NCBI RefSeq assembly: GCF_023373525.1
Contig: NZ_CP097218.1
Coordinates: 372,001 to 436,000 of the forward strand
Direction: 5' to 3'
Origin: Brachybacterium kimchii
GTDB taxonomy: Bacteria; Actinomycetota; Actinomycetes; Actinomycetales; Dermabacteraceae
DNA: 64,000 nucleotides
Below, one piece after another: positions 19,486 through 27,554 of the stretch (position 1 is its first letter; each line of letters starts with the position of its first letter). The notes beneath the pieces are model-generated. The model was given only the letters and a program-made list of their open reading frames with translations. It was not told the origin of the DNA and did no database searches. The translations under genes and the position numbers were made by a program.

Positions 19486-20354
19486 TCGACGGCGCGTTCA
19501 TCGGCCTCGTCGCGGGCATCGGGCTGCTGCTCGTATGGCTCGGCTTCTGGGAGTCCCCCGTGCGCGAGACCCGACACGGACCGGTCTCGCGATGGCTGGA
19601 CCGGGTGCGCGACGACCTCATCGCCGTCGGGCTCGGCTCCGTGCCCGCGGGCGCCGTCCCCGTCATGTGCCTGGGCCTTGGCCTCGCCGTCATGATCCTC
19701 GTCTGGTCGATCTCCGGTGCGACGGTCCCGGCCGCCGCGATCGGCGCCGTGGTCAGCGTGCTCCCGCCGATCCTGCTGCGAGCCCTCGCGCGCCGCCGTC
19801 GCACCCAGCTGCGCGAGCTCTGGCCCGAGGTCGTGGACCACATGAACTCCGCCATCCGCGCCGGCATGTCGCTTCCGGAGGCACTTGCCCAGGTGGGGCG
19901 GCGAGGGCCGGAGGAGCTGCGCCCTCCCTTCGAGGAGTTCGGCCGGGACTACCAGGTCAGCGGCGACTTCGCGAGCAGCCTCGATCGACTCAAGGACCGC
20001 CTCGCGGACCCCGTCGCCGATCGCATCGTCGAGGCCCTGCGCGTCACCCGTGACGTGGGCGGCACCGACCTCGGCGTGCTGCTGCGCACCCTCTCCGCCT
20101 TCCTGCGGGAGGACGCCCGCACCCGCGCCGAGCTCGAGGCCCGCCAGTCCTGGACCGTCAACGCGTCCCGGCTCGCGCTGGCCGCCCCCTGGATCGTGCT
20201 CGCGCTCATGTCCACCCGCCCCCAGGCCGCGCAGGCCTACGACTCGACGGCAGGTCTCGTCGTGATCGTCTCCGCCGGCGTCGTGTCCGTGATCGCCTAC
20301 CGCGTCATGCTGCTCATCGCACGCCTCCCGCAGGACGAGCGGGTGCTTCGATGA
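19482..20354 (+). CDS. tadB: TadB-like pilus platform membrane protein
   Basis: 290 residues with a GspF/T2SSF domain. Membrane helices lie at the N-terminus (about 4-21), near 55-100 and at the C-terminus (about 228-285). The cytoplasmic domain between them has the pattern LWPEVVDHMNSAIRAGMSLPEALAQV, typical of TadB. TadB and TadC form the inner-membrane platform that TadA drives. The ATG overlaps the tadA stop and the stop overlaps tadC. Confidence 0.9.
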   Translation: MIDGAFIGLVAGIGLLLVWLGFWESPVRETRHGPVSRWLDRVRDDLIAVGLGSVPAGAVPVMCLGLGLAVMILVWSISGATVPAAAIGAVVSVLPPILLRALARRRRTQLRELWPEVVDHMNSAIRAGMSLPEALAQVGRRGPEELRPPFEEFGRDYQVSGDFASSLDRLKDRLADPVADRIVEALRVTRDVGGTDLGVLLRTLSAFLREDARTRAELEARQSWTVNASRLALAAPWIVLALMSTRPQAAQAYDSTAGLVVIVSAGVVSVIAYRVMLLIARLPQDERVLR

Positions 20355-21295
20355 GCGGGGCGGCGCCCGTGCTGATCGGGGCGGGGATCGGGCTGGTCGC
20401 GGGTATCGGGCTTGCCCTCGTGGCGGTGGGCAATCCGTGGCTGCGCCGACGCGACCTCGCCGCTCGCGTCGATCCCTATCTGCGTCGAGACCGCGGCAGC
20501 GCGCTGCTCGAGCACGGGGCCTCGGCCTCCGGCGCCCGCACCTTCGTGCGCACCCTCCTCGGCCCCGTCGCGCAGCGCATGCTGGGCCTGCTCGAACGGC
20601 TCACGGGCGGATCCGAGCAGCTCGAGAAGAGGCTGCGCATGGCCGGCCGCACGAGCGGCATCGAGGCGTTCCGCGTCGAACAGGTGCTGTGGGGCATCGC
20701 CGGGCTCGTGATCGGCCTGGTGCTCGCCTTCCTCGCCGTCGGCGCACGCGGCGCGAGCCCGCTGCTGGGGCTGCTCATCGTCCTGCTCGGGGGCGTGATC
20801 GGAATCGTCGGCCGCGACCACCTCCTCCAGCGCACCGTCGCCCGTCGCGCCGCCCGCTTGGCCCGCGAGTTCCCGACGGTCGCGGACCTGCTCGCGCTCG
20901 CCGTCGCCGCCGGGGAGAGTCCCGTCGCGGCGATGGAGAGGGTGGCGCGCTCCAGTCGGGGTGCCCTGCCCGAGGAGTTCGGGCGCACAGTGGCGGAGAT
21001 CCGGGCCGGCTCGAGCGTCTCGCATGCCCTCGTCCAGCTCGGCAACCGCACACCCCTCGAGGCGCTCGCGCGCTTCGGGGAGGGCGTCTCGATCGCGATC
21101 GAGCGCGGCACTCCGCTCGCAGAGGTGCTGCGGGCGCAGGCGCAGGACGCCCGGGAGGCCTCCAAGCGCGACCTCATGGAGCTGGCCGGCCGCCGCGAGA
21201 TCCTGATGATGGTCCCCGTGGTGTTCTTCGTGCTGCCGCTGGTGATCGTCTTCGCCATCTTCCCCGGGCTCGCCGTCCTGGACATCGCCCTGTGA
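20351..21295 (+). CDS. tadC: TadC-like pilus platform membrane protein
   Basis: 314 residues, second T2SSF-domain platform protein. Helices are at the N-terminus (about 8-26), 115-155 and the C-terminus (about 282-312, IFFVLPLVIVFAIFPG-like end). The cytoplasmic core contains EFPTVADLLALAVAAGESPV and RDLMELAGRREILMMVPVV, the usual TadC signature. It starts by a 4-nt overlap with tadB. The following 88 nt before the pilin gene hold only a ribosome site. Confidence 0.9.
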   Translation: MSGAAPVLIGAGIGLVAGIGLALVAVGNPWLRRRDLAARVDPYLRRDRGSALLEHGASASGARTFVRTLLGPVAQRMLGLLERLTGGSEQLEKRLRMAGRTSGIEAFRVEQVLWGIAGLVIGLVLAFLAVGARGASPLLGLLIVLLGGVIGIVGRDHLLQRTVARRAARLAREFPTVADLLALAVAAGESPVAAMERVARSSRGALPEEFGRTVAEIRAGSSVSHALVQLGNRTPLEALARFGEGVSIAIERGTPLAEVLRAQAQDAREASKRDLMELAGRREILMMVPVVFFVLPLVIVFAIFPGLAVLDIAL

Positions 21296-21383
21296 GCGCC
21301 CATGGCCAGCATCCGATCCTCCCCGTCCCTCCTCCCCATCCCTGACCCCATGCGCCGCGCCACCGCGGCAGAAGGAGAACACC

Positions 21384-21632
21384 ATGACGATCCACCGACT
21401 GACGATGCACCGCACGCCCCCCGCATCCCTGCGCGTCGGGCCTCGCCACCGGCGCCCGACGCCCGCGGGCTCCCGGGCCTCCCTGGCGGACGAGCGCGGG
21501 GACGTGCCCGGCTGGGTGATGATCACCCTGATGACGGCGGCGATCGTCGTCGCTCTGTGGGCCGTGGCGTCCGATCAGATCGTGCAGATCTTCAACAACG
21601 CCATGGAGCCCTTCCTGAACCGGAAGCTCTGA
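21384..21632 (+). CDS. Flp-type pilin-like small membrane protein
   Basis: 82 residues: a basic 33-residue leader, then ERGDVPGW followed by one hydrophobic helix (about 45-63, VMITLMTAAIVVALWAVAS) and a short tail. Size, position after tadC and the leader-G-helix layout point to the pilin subunit or a pilin-like partner. It lacks the Glu at +5 that most Flp pilins have after the cleaved Gly, so processing or packing may differ. AAGGAG lies 7 nt upstream of the ATG. Its TGA overlaps the likely CTG start of the next gene. Confidence 0.75.
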   Translation: MTIHRLTMHRTPPASLRVGPRHRRPTPAGSRASLADERGDVPGWVMITLMTAAIVVALWAVASDQIVQIFNNAMEPFLNRKL

Positions 21633-22030
21633 GCACTCGCGCCGGTGCGCTGCGCCGTCGCCTGCGCGATGACGAAGGGTCCGCCGTCGTCGAGTTCCCA
21701 CTCGTCGCCGTGCTGATCATCGTGATCGCGCTGACGATCATCCAGTGCGCGCTGGTGGTGCACACCCGCAACACGCTGACCGATGCCGCCGTGCAGGCGG
21801 CTCACACCGCCTCGCTCGAGGGCAACTCGACCGAGGACGGCGAGGTGCGCGGCGCGCAGCTCGTCCACGACCGCTTCGGCGAGGACTACGAGGTCGACGT
21901 CCAGGCAGACGAGGACGGCGACGGCGTGATCCGCGTCCGCGTCAGCGCCTCGTTCCCGCTCGTCGGGCTGCTCGGCCCCGCCGGCACGATGCACGTGGAC
22001 GGCCATGCGATCGACGAGGACACCTGGTGA
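21629..22030 (+). CDS. TadE-like minor pilin, probable CTG start
   Basis: 133-residue TadE-type pseudopilin. A short basic leader is followed by DDEGSAVVEFPLV, with Gly as cleavage site and Glu at +5, then a hydrophobic helix (about 22-42) and a 90-residue extracytoplasmic domain. No ATG, GTG or TTG occurs in frame between the pilin stop and the TadE motif. The only candidate is CTG at 21629-21631, which overlaps the upstream TGA in a CTGA arrangement and has GGAAG just upstream. An ATG at 21302 in the same frame would run through the pilin gene and is unlikely. The start is therefore inferred; the domain is clear. Confidence 0.8.
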   Translation: MSTRAGALRRRLRDDEGSAVVEFPLVAVLIIVIALTIIQCALVVHTRNTLTDAAVQAAHTASLEGNSTEDGEVRGAQLVHDRFGEDYEVDVQADEDGDGVIRVRVSASFPLVGLLGPAGTMHVDGHAIDEDTW

Positions 22031-22632
22031 GCGGGCACGGCAGGGATCGCCGTGCCCGGCCCCGGGAACGATCGGACCTCCGCCTGCCGCAGGGGCTGCG
22101 CGCGCTGCGCTCACGGCTGGGCCGCGAGGACGGCAACGCGCTCGTCGAGTTCGTCGCGCTCTCGGTGATCCTGCTGATCCCCTCCCTTTACCTCGTGCTC
22201 TCGCTGGGATCGGTGCAGGGCGCCGTGTTCGCCGCCGATGTGATCGCGCGCGACGCCGCCCGGATCCACGCCACCGAGCCGGATGCGTCACGCGCCGAGG
22301 AGCGCACCGAGGCCATGGTGAGGATGACCCTCGAGGACCATGGGCTGACCTCGCAGGACGCCGTCACCATCCACTGCTCGAAGCATCCGTGCTCCGCGGC
22401 CGGCAGCGAGGTCACCGCGGAGGTGACGATCGGCGTGCCCATCCCCGGCCTCGGACCGATGCTCGGAGCGGACGGCCCCGTGCACGTCGGCGCCGAGCAC
22501 GTCGTCGAGGCCGACCAGTTCCGGGCGCCGGGAGAACGCGCCGGGAAGGATGGAGAGGGCGAGGTCCCTGCTGCCGACGACGCTCCGAAGGCCTCGCGAC
22601 CCGGAGACCAGGAGCGAGGTGACGGCTCATGA
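22027..22632 (+). CDS. TadE-like minor pilin
   Basis: 201 residues, GTG start overlapping the preceding stop (GTGA). A 36-residue basic leader ends in GREDGNALVEF, giving Gly at the cleavage site and Glu at +5, then a hydrophobic helix (about 40-62). The extracytoplasmic part contains two Cys (HCSKHPC) that could form a disulfide, and a hydrophilic tail rich in Glu, Gly and Asp. Second of two TadE proteins in the operon, followed by TadG with a 4-nt overlap. Confidence 0.88.
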   Translation: MSGHGRDRRARPRERSDLRLPQGLRALRSRLGREDGNALVEFVALSVILLIPSLYLVLSLGSVQGAVFAADVIARDAARIHATEPDASRAEERTEAMVRMTLEDHGLTSQDAVTIHCSKHPCSAAGSEVTAEVTIGVPIPGLGPMLGADGPVHVGAEHVVEADQFRAPGERAGKDGEGEVPAADDAPKASRPGDQERGDGS

Positions 22633-23120
22633 GCGTGCGACGGAGACAGGTCGGCTCCGCGAGCACGGGGCCCCTCTCGCGACTGCGCACCGCACTCGGC
22701 CGGGACACGGGCACGATGACCGTGCTGACCACCGGTGTGCTCGTCGTGATCCTCATGGTGATCGGCGTGGGCACGGCCATCACGGGCGTGCAGCTGGAGA
22801 GGAATCGCCTGCAGAACGCGGCCGACGGCGCGGCCCTCGCCGCCTCGCAGGCCTATGGCGAGGACTCCGTCTACGAGGAGGGGCCCACCTCCCTGCAGGG
22901 GTCCGACGTGCGCCGCGAAGCCGAGGAGTACCTCGAGTCCTACCCGCCGGGATCGACCCGCACCCGCGACATCCACGTCGAGGATGCCCGGGTCCTCGAG
23001 GACGGCAGCGTCGAGGTGCGCCTCGGGGCCGTCACGGATCCTCCGCTGATCGGCTGGATCACGCGCACGGGGGTCATCACCATCCCGCTGGACGTGAGCG
23101 GGAGCGCCCGGTCCGACTGA
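22629..23120 (+). CDS. TadG-like pilus assembly protein (short form)
   Basis: 163 residues with the TadG-type N-terminus: GRDTGTMTVLTTGVLVVILM, then QLERNRLQNAADGAALAASQA. Only about 100 residues follow the helix, far shorter than the von Willebrand-containing TadG of proteobacteria, but this short form is common in actinobacteria, where it is often called a Rv3654c/Rv3660-type or "TadE/G-like" helicase-secretion neighbour protein. Last gene of the operon; 79 nt separate it from glycerate kinase. Confidence 0.8.
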   Translation: MSVRRRQVGSASTGPLSRLRTALGRDTGTMTVLTTGVLVVILMVIGVGTAITGVQLERNRLQNAADGAALAASQAYGEDSVYEEGPTSLQGSDVRREAEEYLESYPPGSTRTRDIHVEDARVLEDGSVEVRLGAVTDPPLIGWITRTGVITIPLDVSGSARSD

Positions 23121-23199
23121 ACGCACGAGCGCACGGGCATCCACCCGAGCGCACCACCACGGCGGATCCCGCGCCGCCGGTCACAAGGAGTCAGAACGC

Positions 23200-24351
23200 A
23201 TGCCGACCGTCCTCATCGCCCCCGACAAGTTCAAGGGCTCCCTGAGCGCCGCCGACGTCGCAGGGGCGCTCGCCCGCGGCATCGCCGCGACCAGCCCCGA
23301 TGCGCACACCGAGCTGCTCCCGATCGCCGACGGAGGCGACGGCACCGTCGAGGCCGCGCTCGCCGCCGGCTTCACCGCGCACGAGGCCCGGATCACCGGG
23401 CCGACGGGCGAGCCGATCTCCGCGCGCTGGGCCCAGAACGGCACCGACGCGGTCCTCGAGCTCGCCGAGACCTCCGGCCTGCGCCGCCTGCCCTGCGACG
23501 CGGCCGGCCGCACGCTCCTCGACCATGCCCGCGCGAGCACCCGCGGATTGGGCGAGCTGATCCTCGCGGCCCGCGACGCCGGCGCCGCTCACCTGGTCAT
23601 CGGCCTCGGCGGCAGCGCGAGCACCGATGGCGGCGCAGGTCTCCTCGCAGCGCTCGGCGCCCGGCTCCTCGACGGCGACGGCGCCCCGATCCCCGACGGC
23701 CATGACGGACTCGCGGCCGTCGCTAGCGCGGATCTCGGCCCGGCCCTCGCCGCCCTCGAGGGCGTGCACCTCGAGGCGGCGTGCGACGTGACCAACCCCC
23801 TGCTCGGACCCGACGGCGCCGCCGAGGTCTTCGGACCGCAGAAGGGACTCGCCGACGCCGACATCCGGGCGGCCGACGAGGTCCTCGGCCGCTGGGCCGA
23901 CGCCGTCGAGCGGACGAGCGCGGACCCGTCGGCCATGTCGCCCCTACGCGGGCGCCCCGGTGCGGGCGCCGCCGGCGGCACCGGGTTCGCGCTCTACGCG
24001 CTCGGCGCGGACTTCGTCTCGGGAGCCGACGCGGTCCTCGACCTACTCGGCTTCGACGCAGCCCTCGCGCGCGCCGACGTCGTCATCACGGGGGAGGGGC
24101 GGCTCGACCGCCAGACCCTCTCGGGCAAGGGCCCCGCCGAGGTCGCGCGCCGCGCGGCGGACGCGGGTGCCCGGGTGATCGCCGTCGCGGGCTCCCTCGA
24201 GCTCGCGCCGGAGGAGCTCGAGGGAGCCGGCATCGACCTCGCCCTGGACCTCCTCTCTCGTGCTCGCGACGTCGAGGACGCGATGGACCGCACCGCGCAG
24301 CTGCTGCAGGACGTCGGCCGGGAGATCGGCGCAGAGATCAGCGTGCGATGA
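23200..24351 (+). CDS. glxK: Glycerate 2-kinase (GarK/GlxK family)
   Basis: 383 residues. Phosphorylates glycerate with ATP, linking glyoxylate or allantoin/hexarate breakdown to glycolysis. The class II signature is complete: [17 protein letters not shown] at the start, [37 protein letters not shown], and [18 protein letters not shown] near the C-terminus. AAGGAG lies 8 nt before the ATG at 23200. No pathway partner sits beside it. Specificity between the 2- and 3-kinase reaction cannot be read from sequence alone; the family mostly yields 2-phosphoglycerate. Confidence 0.93.
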   Translation: MPTVLIAPDKFKGSLSAADVAGALARGIAATSPDAHTELLPIADGGDGTVEAALAAGFTAHEARITGPTGEPISARWAQNGTDAVLELAETSGLRRLPCDAAGRTLLDHARASTRGLGELILAARDAGAAHLVIGLGGSASTDGGAGLLAALGARLLDGDGAPIPDGHDGLAAVASADLGPALAALEGVHLEAACDVTNPLLGPDGAAEVFGPQKGLADADIRAADEVLGRWADAVERTSADPSAMSPLRGRPGAGAAGGTGFALYALGADFVSGADAVLDLLGFDAALARADVVITGEGRLDRQTLSGKGPAEVARRAADAGARVIAVAGSLELAPEELEGAGIDLALDLLSRARDVEDAMDRTAQLLQDVGREIGAEISVR

Positions 24352-24395
24352 CGCACCCGATCCCGCGCCCCGCCCGGCGTGCAGGCGCTCTCCCG

Positions 24396-24401
24396 TAGAC
24401 T
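24396..24401 (+). promoter_or_regulatory. -10 hexamer TAGACT of leaderless prfB
   Basis: TAGACT ends 8 nt before the GTG at 24410; no ribosome site. Confidence 0.5.
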
Positions 24402-24409
24402 CGCCTCTC

Positions 24410-25534
24410 GTGGCGACCATCGACTTCACCGAAGAGATCCAGCACCTGCGCACGACCCTGGGGTCGATCGAGAAGGTGACGGATCTCGATGCCCTCAAGG
24501 CGAAGATCGCCGATCTCGAGCAGCAGGCGTCGGCTCCCGACCTCTGGGACGACGTCGAGAACGCGCAGAAGGTCTCCGCGGCCCTCTCGCACGCGCAGAG
24601 CGAGCTGCGCCGCATCGACGACCTCTCCTCCCGCATCGACGACCTCGAGGTCATGGTCGAGCTCGCCGCGGAGGAGGACGACGCCGAGACCGCCGACGAG
24701 GCGGAGAAGGAGCTGACCTCGATCCGCCGCACCCTCGACGAGCTCGAGGTGCGCACCCTGCTCTCCGGCGAGTACGACGAGCGCAACGCCGTGGTCACGA
24801 TCCGCGCGGGCGCCGGCGGCGTCGACGCCGCGGACTTCGCCGAGATGCTCCTGCGCATGTACCTGCGCTGGGCCGAGCGCCACGGCTACCCGACCAAGGT
24901 CATGGACACCTCCTACGCCGAGGAGGCCGGGCTGAAGTCGGTGACCTTCGAGGTCTCCGCCCCCTACGCCTACGGCAACCTCTCGGTCGAGGGCGGCACG
25001 CACCGGCTCGTGCGCATCAGCCCCTTCGACAACCAGGGTCGGCGCCAGACCTCCTTCGCCGCGGTCGAGGTGATCCCGCTGATCGAGTCGACAGACTCCA
25101 TCGAGATCCCCGACAACGACCTCAAGGTCGACGTGTTCCGCTCCTCGGGACCCGGCGGGCAGAGCGTGAACACGACGGACTCCGCCGTGCGCATGACTCA
25201 CCTGCCCACGGGCACCGTGGTCTCGATGCAGGACGAGAAGTCGCAGATCCAGAACCGCGCGGCCGCCCTGCGCGTCATGCAGTCCCGCCTGCTGCTGCTG
25301 AAGAAGGCCGAGGAGGCCGCCGAGCGCAAGGAGCTCGCGGGTGACGTCAAGGCCAGCTGGGGCGACCAGATGCGCTCCTACGTGCTGAACCCGTACCAGA
25401 TGGTCAAGGACCTGCGCACCGAGCACCAGGAGGGGAACCCCTCCGCCGTGTTCGACGGCGAGATCGACGAGCTCATCGAGGCCGGCATCCGCTGGCGCGT
25501 CGGCCAGCAGAAGGCCGAGGCGGCGGAGGCCTGA
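24410..25534 (+). CDS. prfB: Peptide chain release factor 2
   Basis: 374-residue RF2, which reads UGA/UAA stop codons and releases the peptide. A helical N-terminal domain precedes the anticodon-reading motif SPF (in [15 protein letters not shown]) and the catalytic GGQ at residues 249-251 ([16 protein letters not shown]). The frame is continuous from the GTG, so the +1 programmed frameshift found in many bacteria is absent, as usual in actinobacteria. The GTG at 24410 has a -10 hexamer 8 nt upstream. The gene precedes ftsE, the order also known in mycobacteria. Confidence 0.96.
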   Translation: MATIDFTEEIQHLRTTLGSIEKVTDLDALKAKIADLEQQASAPDLWDDVENAQKVSAALSHAQSELRRIDDLSSRIDDLEVMVELAAEEDDAETADEAEKELTSIRRTLDELEVRTLLSGEYDERNAVVTIRAGAGGVDAADFAEMLLRMYLRWAERHGYPTKVMDTSYAEEAGLKSVTFEVSAPYAYGNLSVEGGTHRLVRISPFDNQGRRQTSFAAVEVIPLIESTDSIEIPDNDLKVDVFRSSGPGGQSVNTTDSAVRMTHLPTGTVVSMQDEKSQIQNRAAALRVMQSRLLLLKKAEEAAERKELAGDVKASWGDQMRSYVLNPYQMVKDLRTEHQEGNPSAVFDGEIDELIEAGIRWRVGQQKAEAAEA

Positions 25535-25536
25535 GA

Positions 25537-25556
25537 GGCCGTCGGCCGCGACGGCC
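25537..25556 (+). terminator. Terminator-like hairpin after prfB
   Basis: Perfect 7-bp arms GGCCGTC / GACGGCC with a 6-nt loop begin 3 nt after the prfB stop. No T-tract. Confidence 0.5.
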
Positions 25557-25666
25557 CGACGCCTTGACCAAGGTTTGACCCGGCGCCTGCGCGCGCCCGC
25601 GCGGCGTCGGCGCTGATCGACCCTAGCCTGGTCGGGTACGCACCCCCGAAACCCCCCAAGGCCGCC

Positions 25667-26638
25667 GTGATCCGCTTCGACGACGTCTCCAAGACGTACC
25701 TGCGAGGACAGTCGCCCGCGCTGCAGGACATCGACCTCGAGTTCGCGCGCGGCGAGTTCGCCTTCCTCGTCGGGGCCTCGGGCTCCGGCAAGTCCTCCCT
25801 CATGCGCCTCGTGCTCAAGGAGGCCACCCCCACGCGCGGCAGCGTGCACGTCGCGGGCAAGGACCTCGCCCGGATCCCGTCCTGGCGCGTCCCCGCGCTG
25901 CGCCGCGAGATCGGCATGGTCTTCCAGGACTTCCGCCTGCTGCCCTCCAAGAACGCCTACCAGAACATCGAGTTCGCGCTCGCGGTGATCGGCACGCCCC
26001 GCCGCGTGGTGCGCCGCCTGGTCCCCGAGATGCTGGAGATGGTGGGCCTCGAGGACAAGGGCCGCCGCATGCCCCACGAGCTCTCCGGCGGCGAGCAGCA
26101 GCGCGTGGCGATCGCCCGCGCCTACGTGAACCGCCCCTCGATCCTGCTGGCCGACGAGCCCACCGGCAACCTCGACCCGGCGACCGCCGAGGGGATCCTC
26201 GATCTCCTCGCGCAGATCAACGAGCGCGGGACCACCGTGCTCATGGCCACTCACGACCGCGCGGCCGTGGACCGCATGCGACGCCGGGTCGTCGAGCTCG
26301 TCGACGGGCGGATCGTCCGCGACGAGGCCGAGGGCACCTACGAGTCCCGCACCCCCGTGAGCGTCATCTCCGGGAACGTCGAGGACGGGGACGATGGCTC
26401 CGACGACGATGCCGAGGGCGCGAAGCCGGCCGGTGAGGGCTCGGTCGCCGCGGGCTCCGGCGCCGCGGACTCCGCCGCCGCAGCATCAGGCACCGCTGGA
26501 TCCGACGTCGTCGAGGAGGAGCTCGTGCCCGACGCCCGTCCCCGCGACCTGCTGGACGAGGCCGAGGAGGCCTTCTCCGAGGAGGCGCTGGCCGAGGACC
26601 TCCCGCAGGCCTCCGACCGCGAGGAGGGCGCACGATGA
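25667..26638 (+). CDS. ftsE: Cell-division ATPase FtsE with acidic C-terminal extension
   Basis: 323 residues. The first 225 form the ABC ATPase: Walker A GASGSGKSS at residues 36-44, FQDFRLLPSKNAYQNI, signature LSGGEQQRVAIARAYVNRPS and Walker B ILLADEPTGNLDP. FtsE works with FtsX to activate septal wall hydrolases. Most FtsE proteins end near 230 residues. Here about 95 further residues, rich in Asp, Glu, Ala and Ser, are added and end in ASDREEGAR. Start GTG with AAGG 7 nt upstream. The stop overlaps the ftsX start. Confidence 0.95.
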   Translation: MIRFDDVSKTYLRGQSPALQDIDLEFARGEFAFLVGASGSGKSSLMRLVLKEATPTRGSVHVAGKDLARIPSWRVPALRREIGMVFQDFRLLPSKNAYQNIEFALAVIGTPRRVVRRLVPEMLEMVGLEDKGRRMPHELSGGEQQRVAIARAYVNRPSILLADEPTGNLDPATAEGILDLLAQINERGTTVLMATHDRAAVDRMRRRVVELVDGRIVRDEAEGTYESRTPVSVISGNVEDGDDGSDDDAEGAKPAGEGSVAAGSGAADSAAAASGTAGSDVVEEELVPDARPRDLLDEAEEAFSEEALAEDLPQASDREEGAR

Positions 26639-27552
26639 GGGGCCGCTACATCGCCTCCGAGATCCTCAGCGGCCTGTGGCGGAACATCGCCATGGTGATC
26701 TCGGTCGTCATCGTCACCGCGGTCTCCCTGAGCTTCGTCGGCGCGGGACTGCTCATGCAGAAGCAGATCTTCGACATGAAGGCGACGCTCGTGCAGGAGT
26801 CGCAGGTCACGATCTTCATGTGCTCGCCGCACTCCACGGCGTCCACGTGCGCCGGGGGAGCGGCGACCGACGCGCAGATCCAGTCGGTGCGCGAGGCGCT
26901 GGACGGGGACGTGCTCGCCCCGTACATCGACTCCTACTCGGAGCGCGACCAGGACGAAGCCCTCAAGATCTACCAGCAGCAGTTCTCCGGGCAGGGGTTC
27001 GTCTCCGACTTCACCGCGAAGGACATGCCCGTCTCCTTCCACATCACGCTCGACGACTCCTCGAAGTCCGACGCGGTGGTGGAGTTCTTCCAGGGCCGCG
27101 ATGGCGTCGACGAGGTCTCCGACCTGCTCAGCGCCTACGCCCCCTTCATCGACGTCCTGAACCAGACCACGGTGTTCGCCGTCGGCCTCGCGGTGCTCAT
27201 GCTGGTCGCCGCAGTGCTGCTGGTCGCCACCACGATCCGGATGTCCATCGCGAACCGTCGGCGCGAGATCGCGATCATGCGCCTGGTGGGAGCCTCGAAC
27301 GTCTTCATCCGCACGCCCTTCATGCTCGAGGGGGCGGTCGCAGGCATCCTCGGCGCGCTCATCGCCGGCGGGCTGCTGTGGACCGGCACCCACTTCCTGG
27401 TCGAGGGCTGGCTCGCGCCGACGCTCGGATCGGGGCTGATCACCGTGGGCAGCGCCGACCTGCTGTGGATGGCGCCGATCCTCGTGCTGATCGGGGCGAT
27501 ACTGGCGATCGGCTCCTCGATCGTCTCGCTCAACCGCTACCTGAAGGTGTGA
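26635..27552 (+). CDS. ftsX: Cell-division membrane protein FtsX
   Basis: 305 residues: one helix (about 20-42), a large extracytoplasmic domain (about 45-175) that contains two Cys (MCSPHSTASTC), then three helices (about 180-203, 225-250 and 270-298). MRLVGASNVFIRTPFMLEG is the family motif after the second helix. FtsX transmits ATP hydrolysis by FtsE across the membrane to a wall hydrolase; the LytM-domain gene that follows is the likely partner. Overlaps ftsE by 4 nt and precedes the peptidase by 2 nt. Confidence 0.95.
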   Translation: MRGRYIASEILSGLWRNIAMVISVVIVTAVSLSFVGAGLLMQKQIFDMKATLVQESQVTIFMCSPHSTASTCAGGAATDAQIQSVREALDGDVLAPYIDSYSERDQDEALKIYQQQFSGQGFVSDFTAKDMPVSFHITLDDSSKSDAVVEFFQGRDGVDEVSDLLSAYAPFIDVLNQTTVFAVGLAVLMLVAAVLLVATTIRMSIANRRREIAIMRLVGASNVFIRTPFMLEGAVAGILGALIAGGLLWTGTHFLVEGWLAPTLGSGLITVGSADLLWMAPILVLIGAILAIGSSIVSLNRYLKV

Positions 27553-27554
27553 CC

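Noticed and set aside
24410-24520. Programmed +1 frameshift in prfB
   Set aside because: The reading frame is continuous with no early in-frame TGA.
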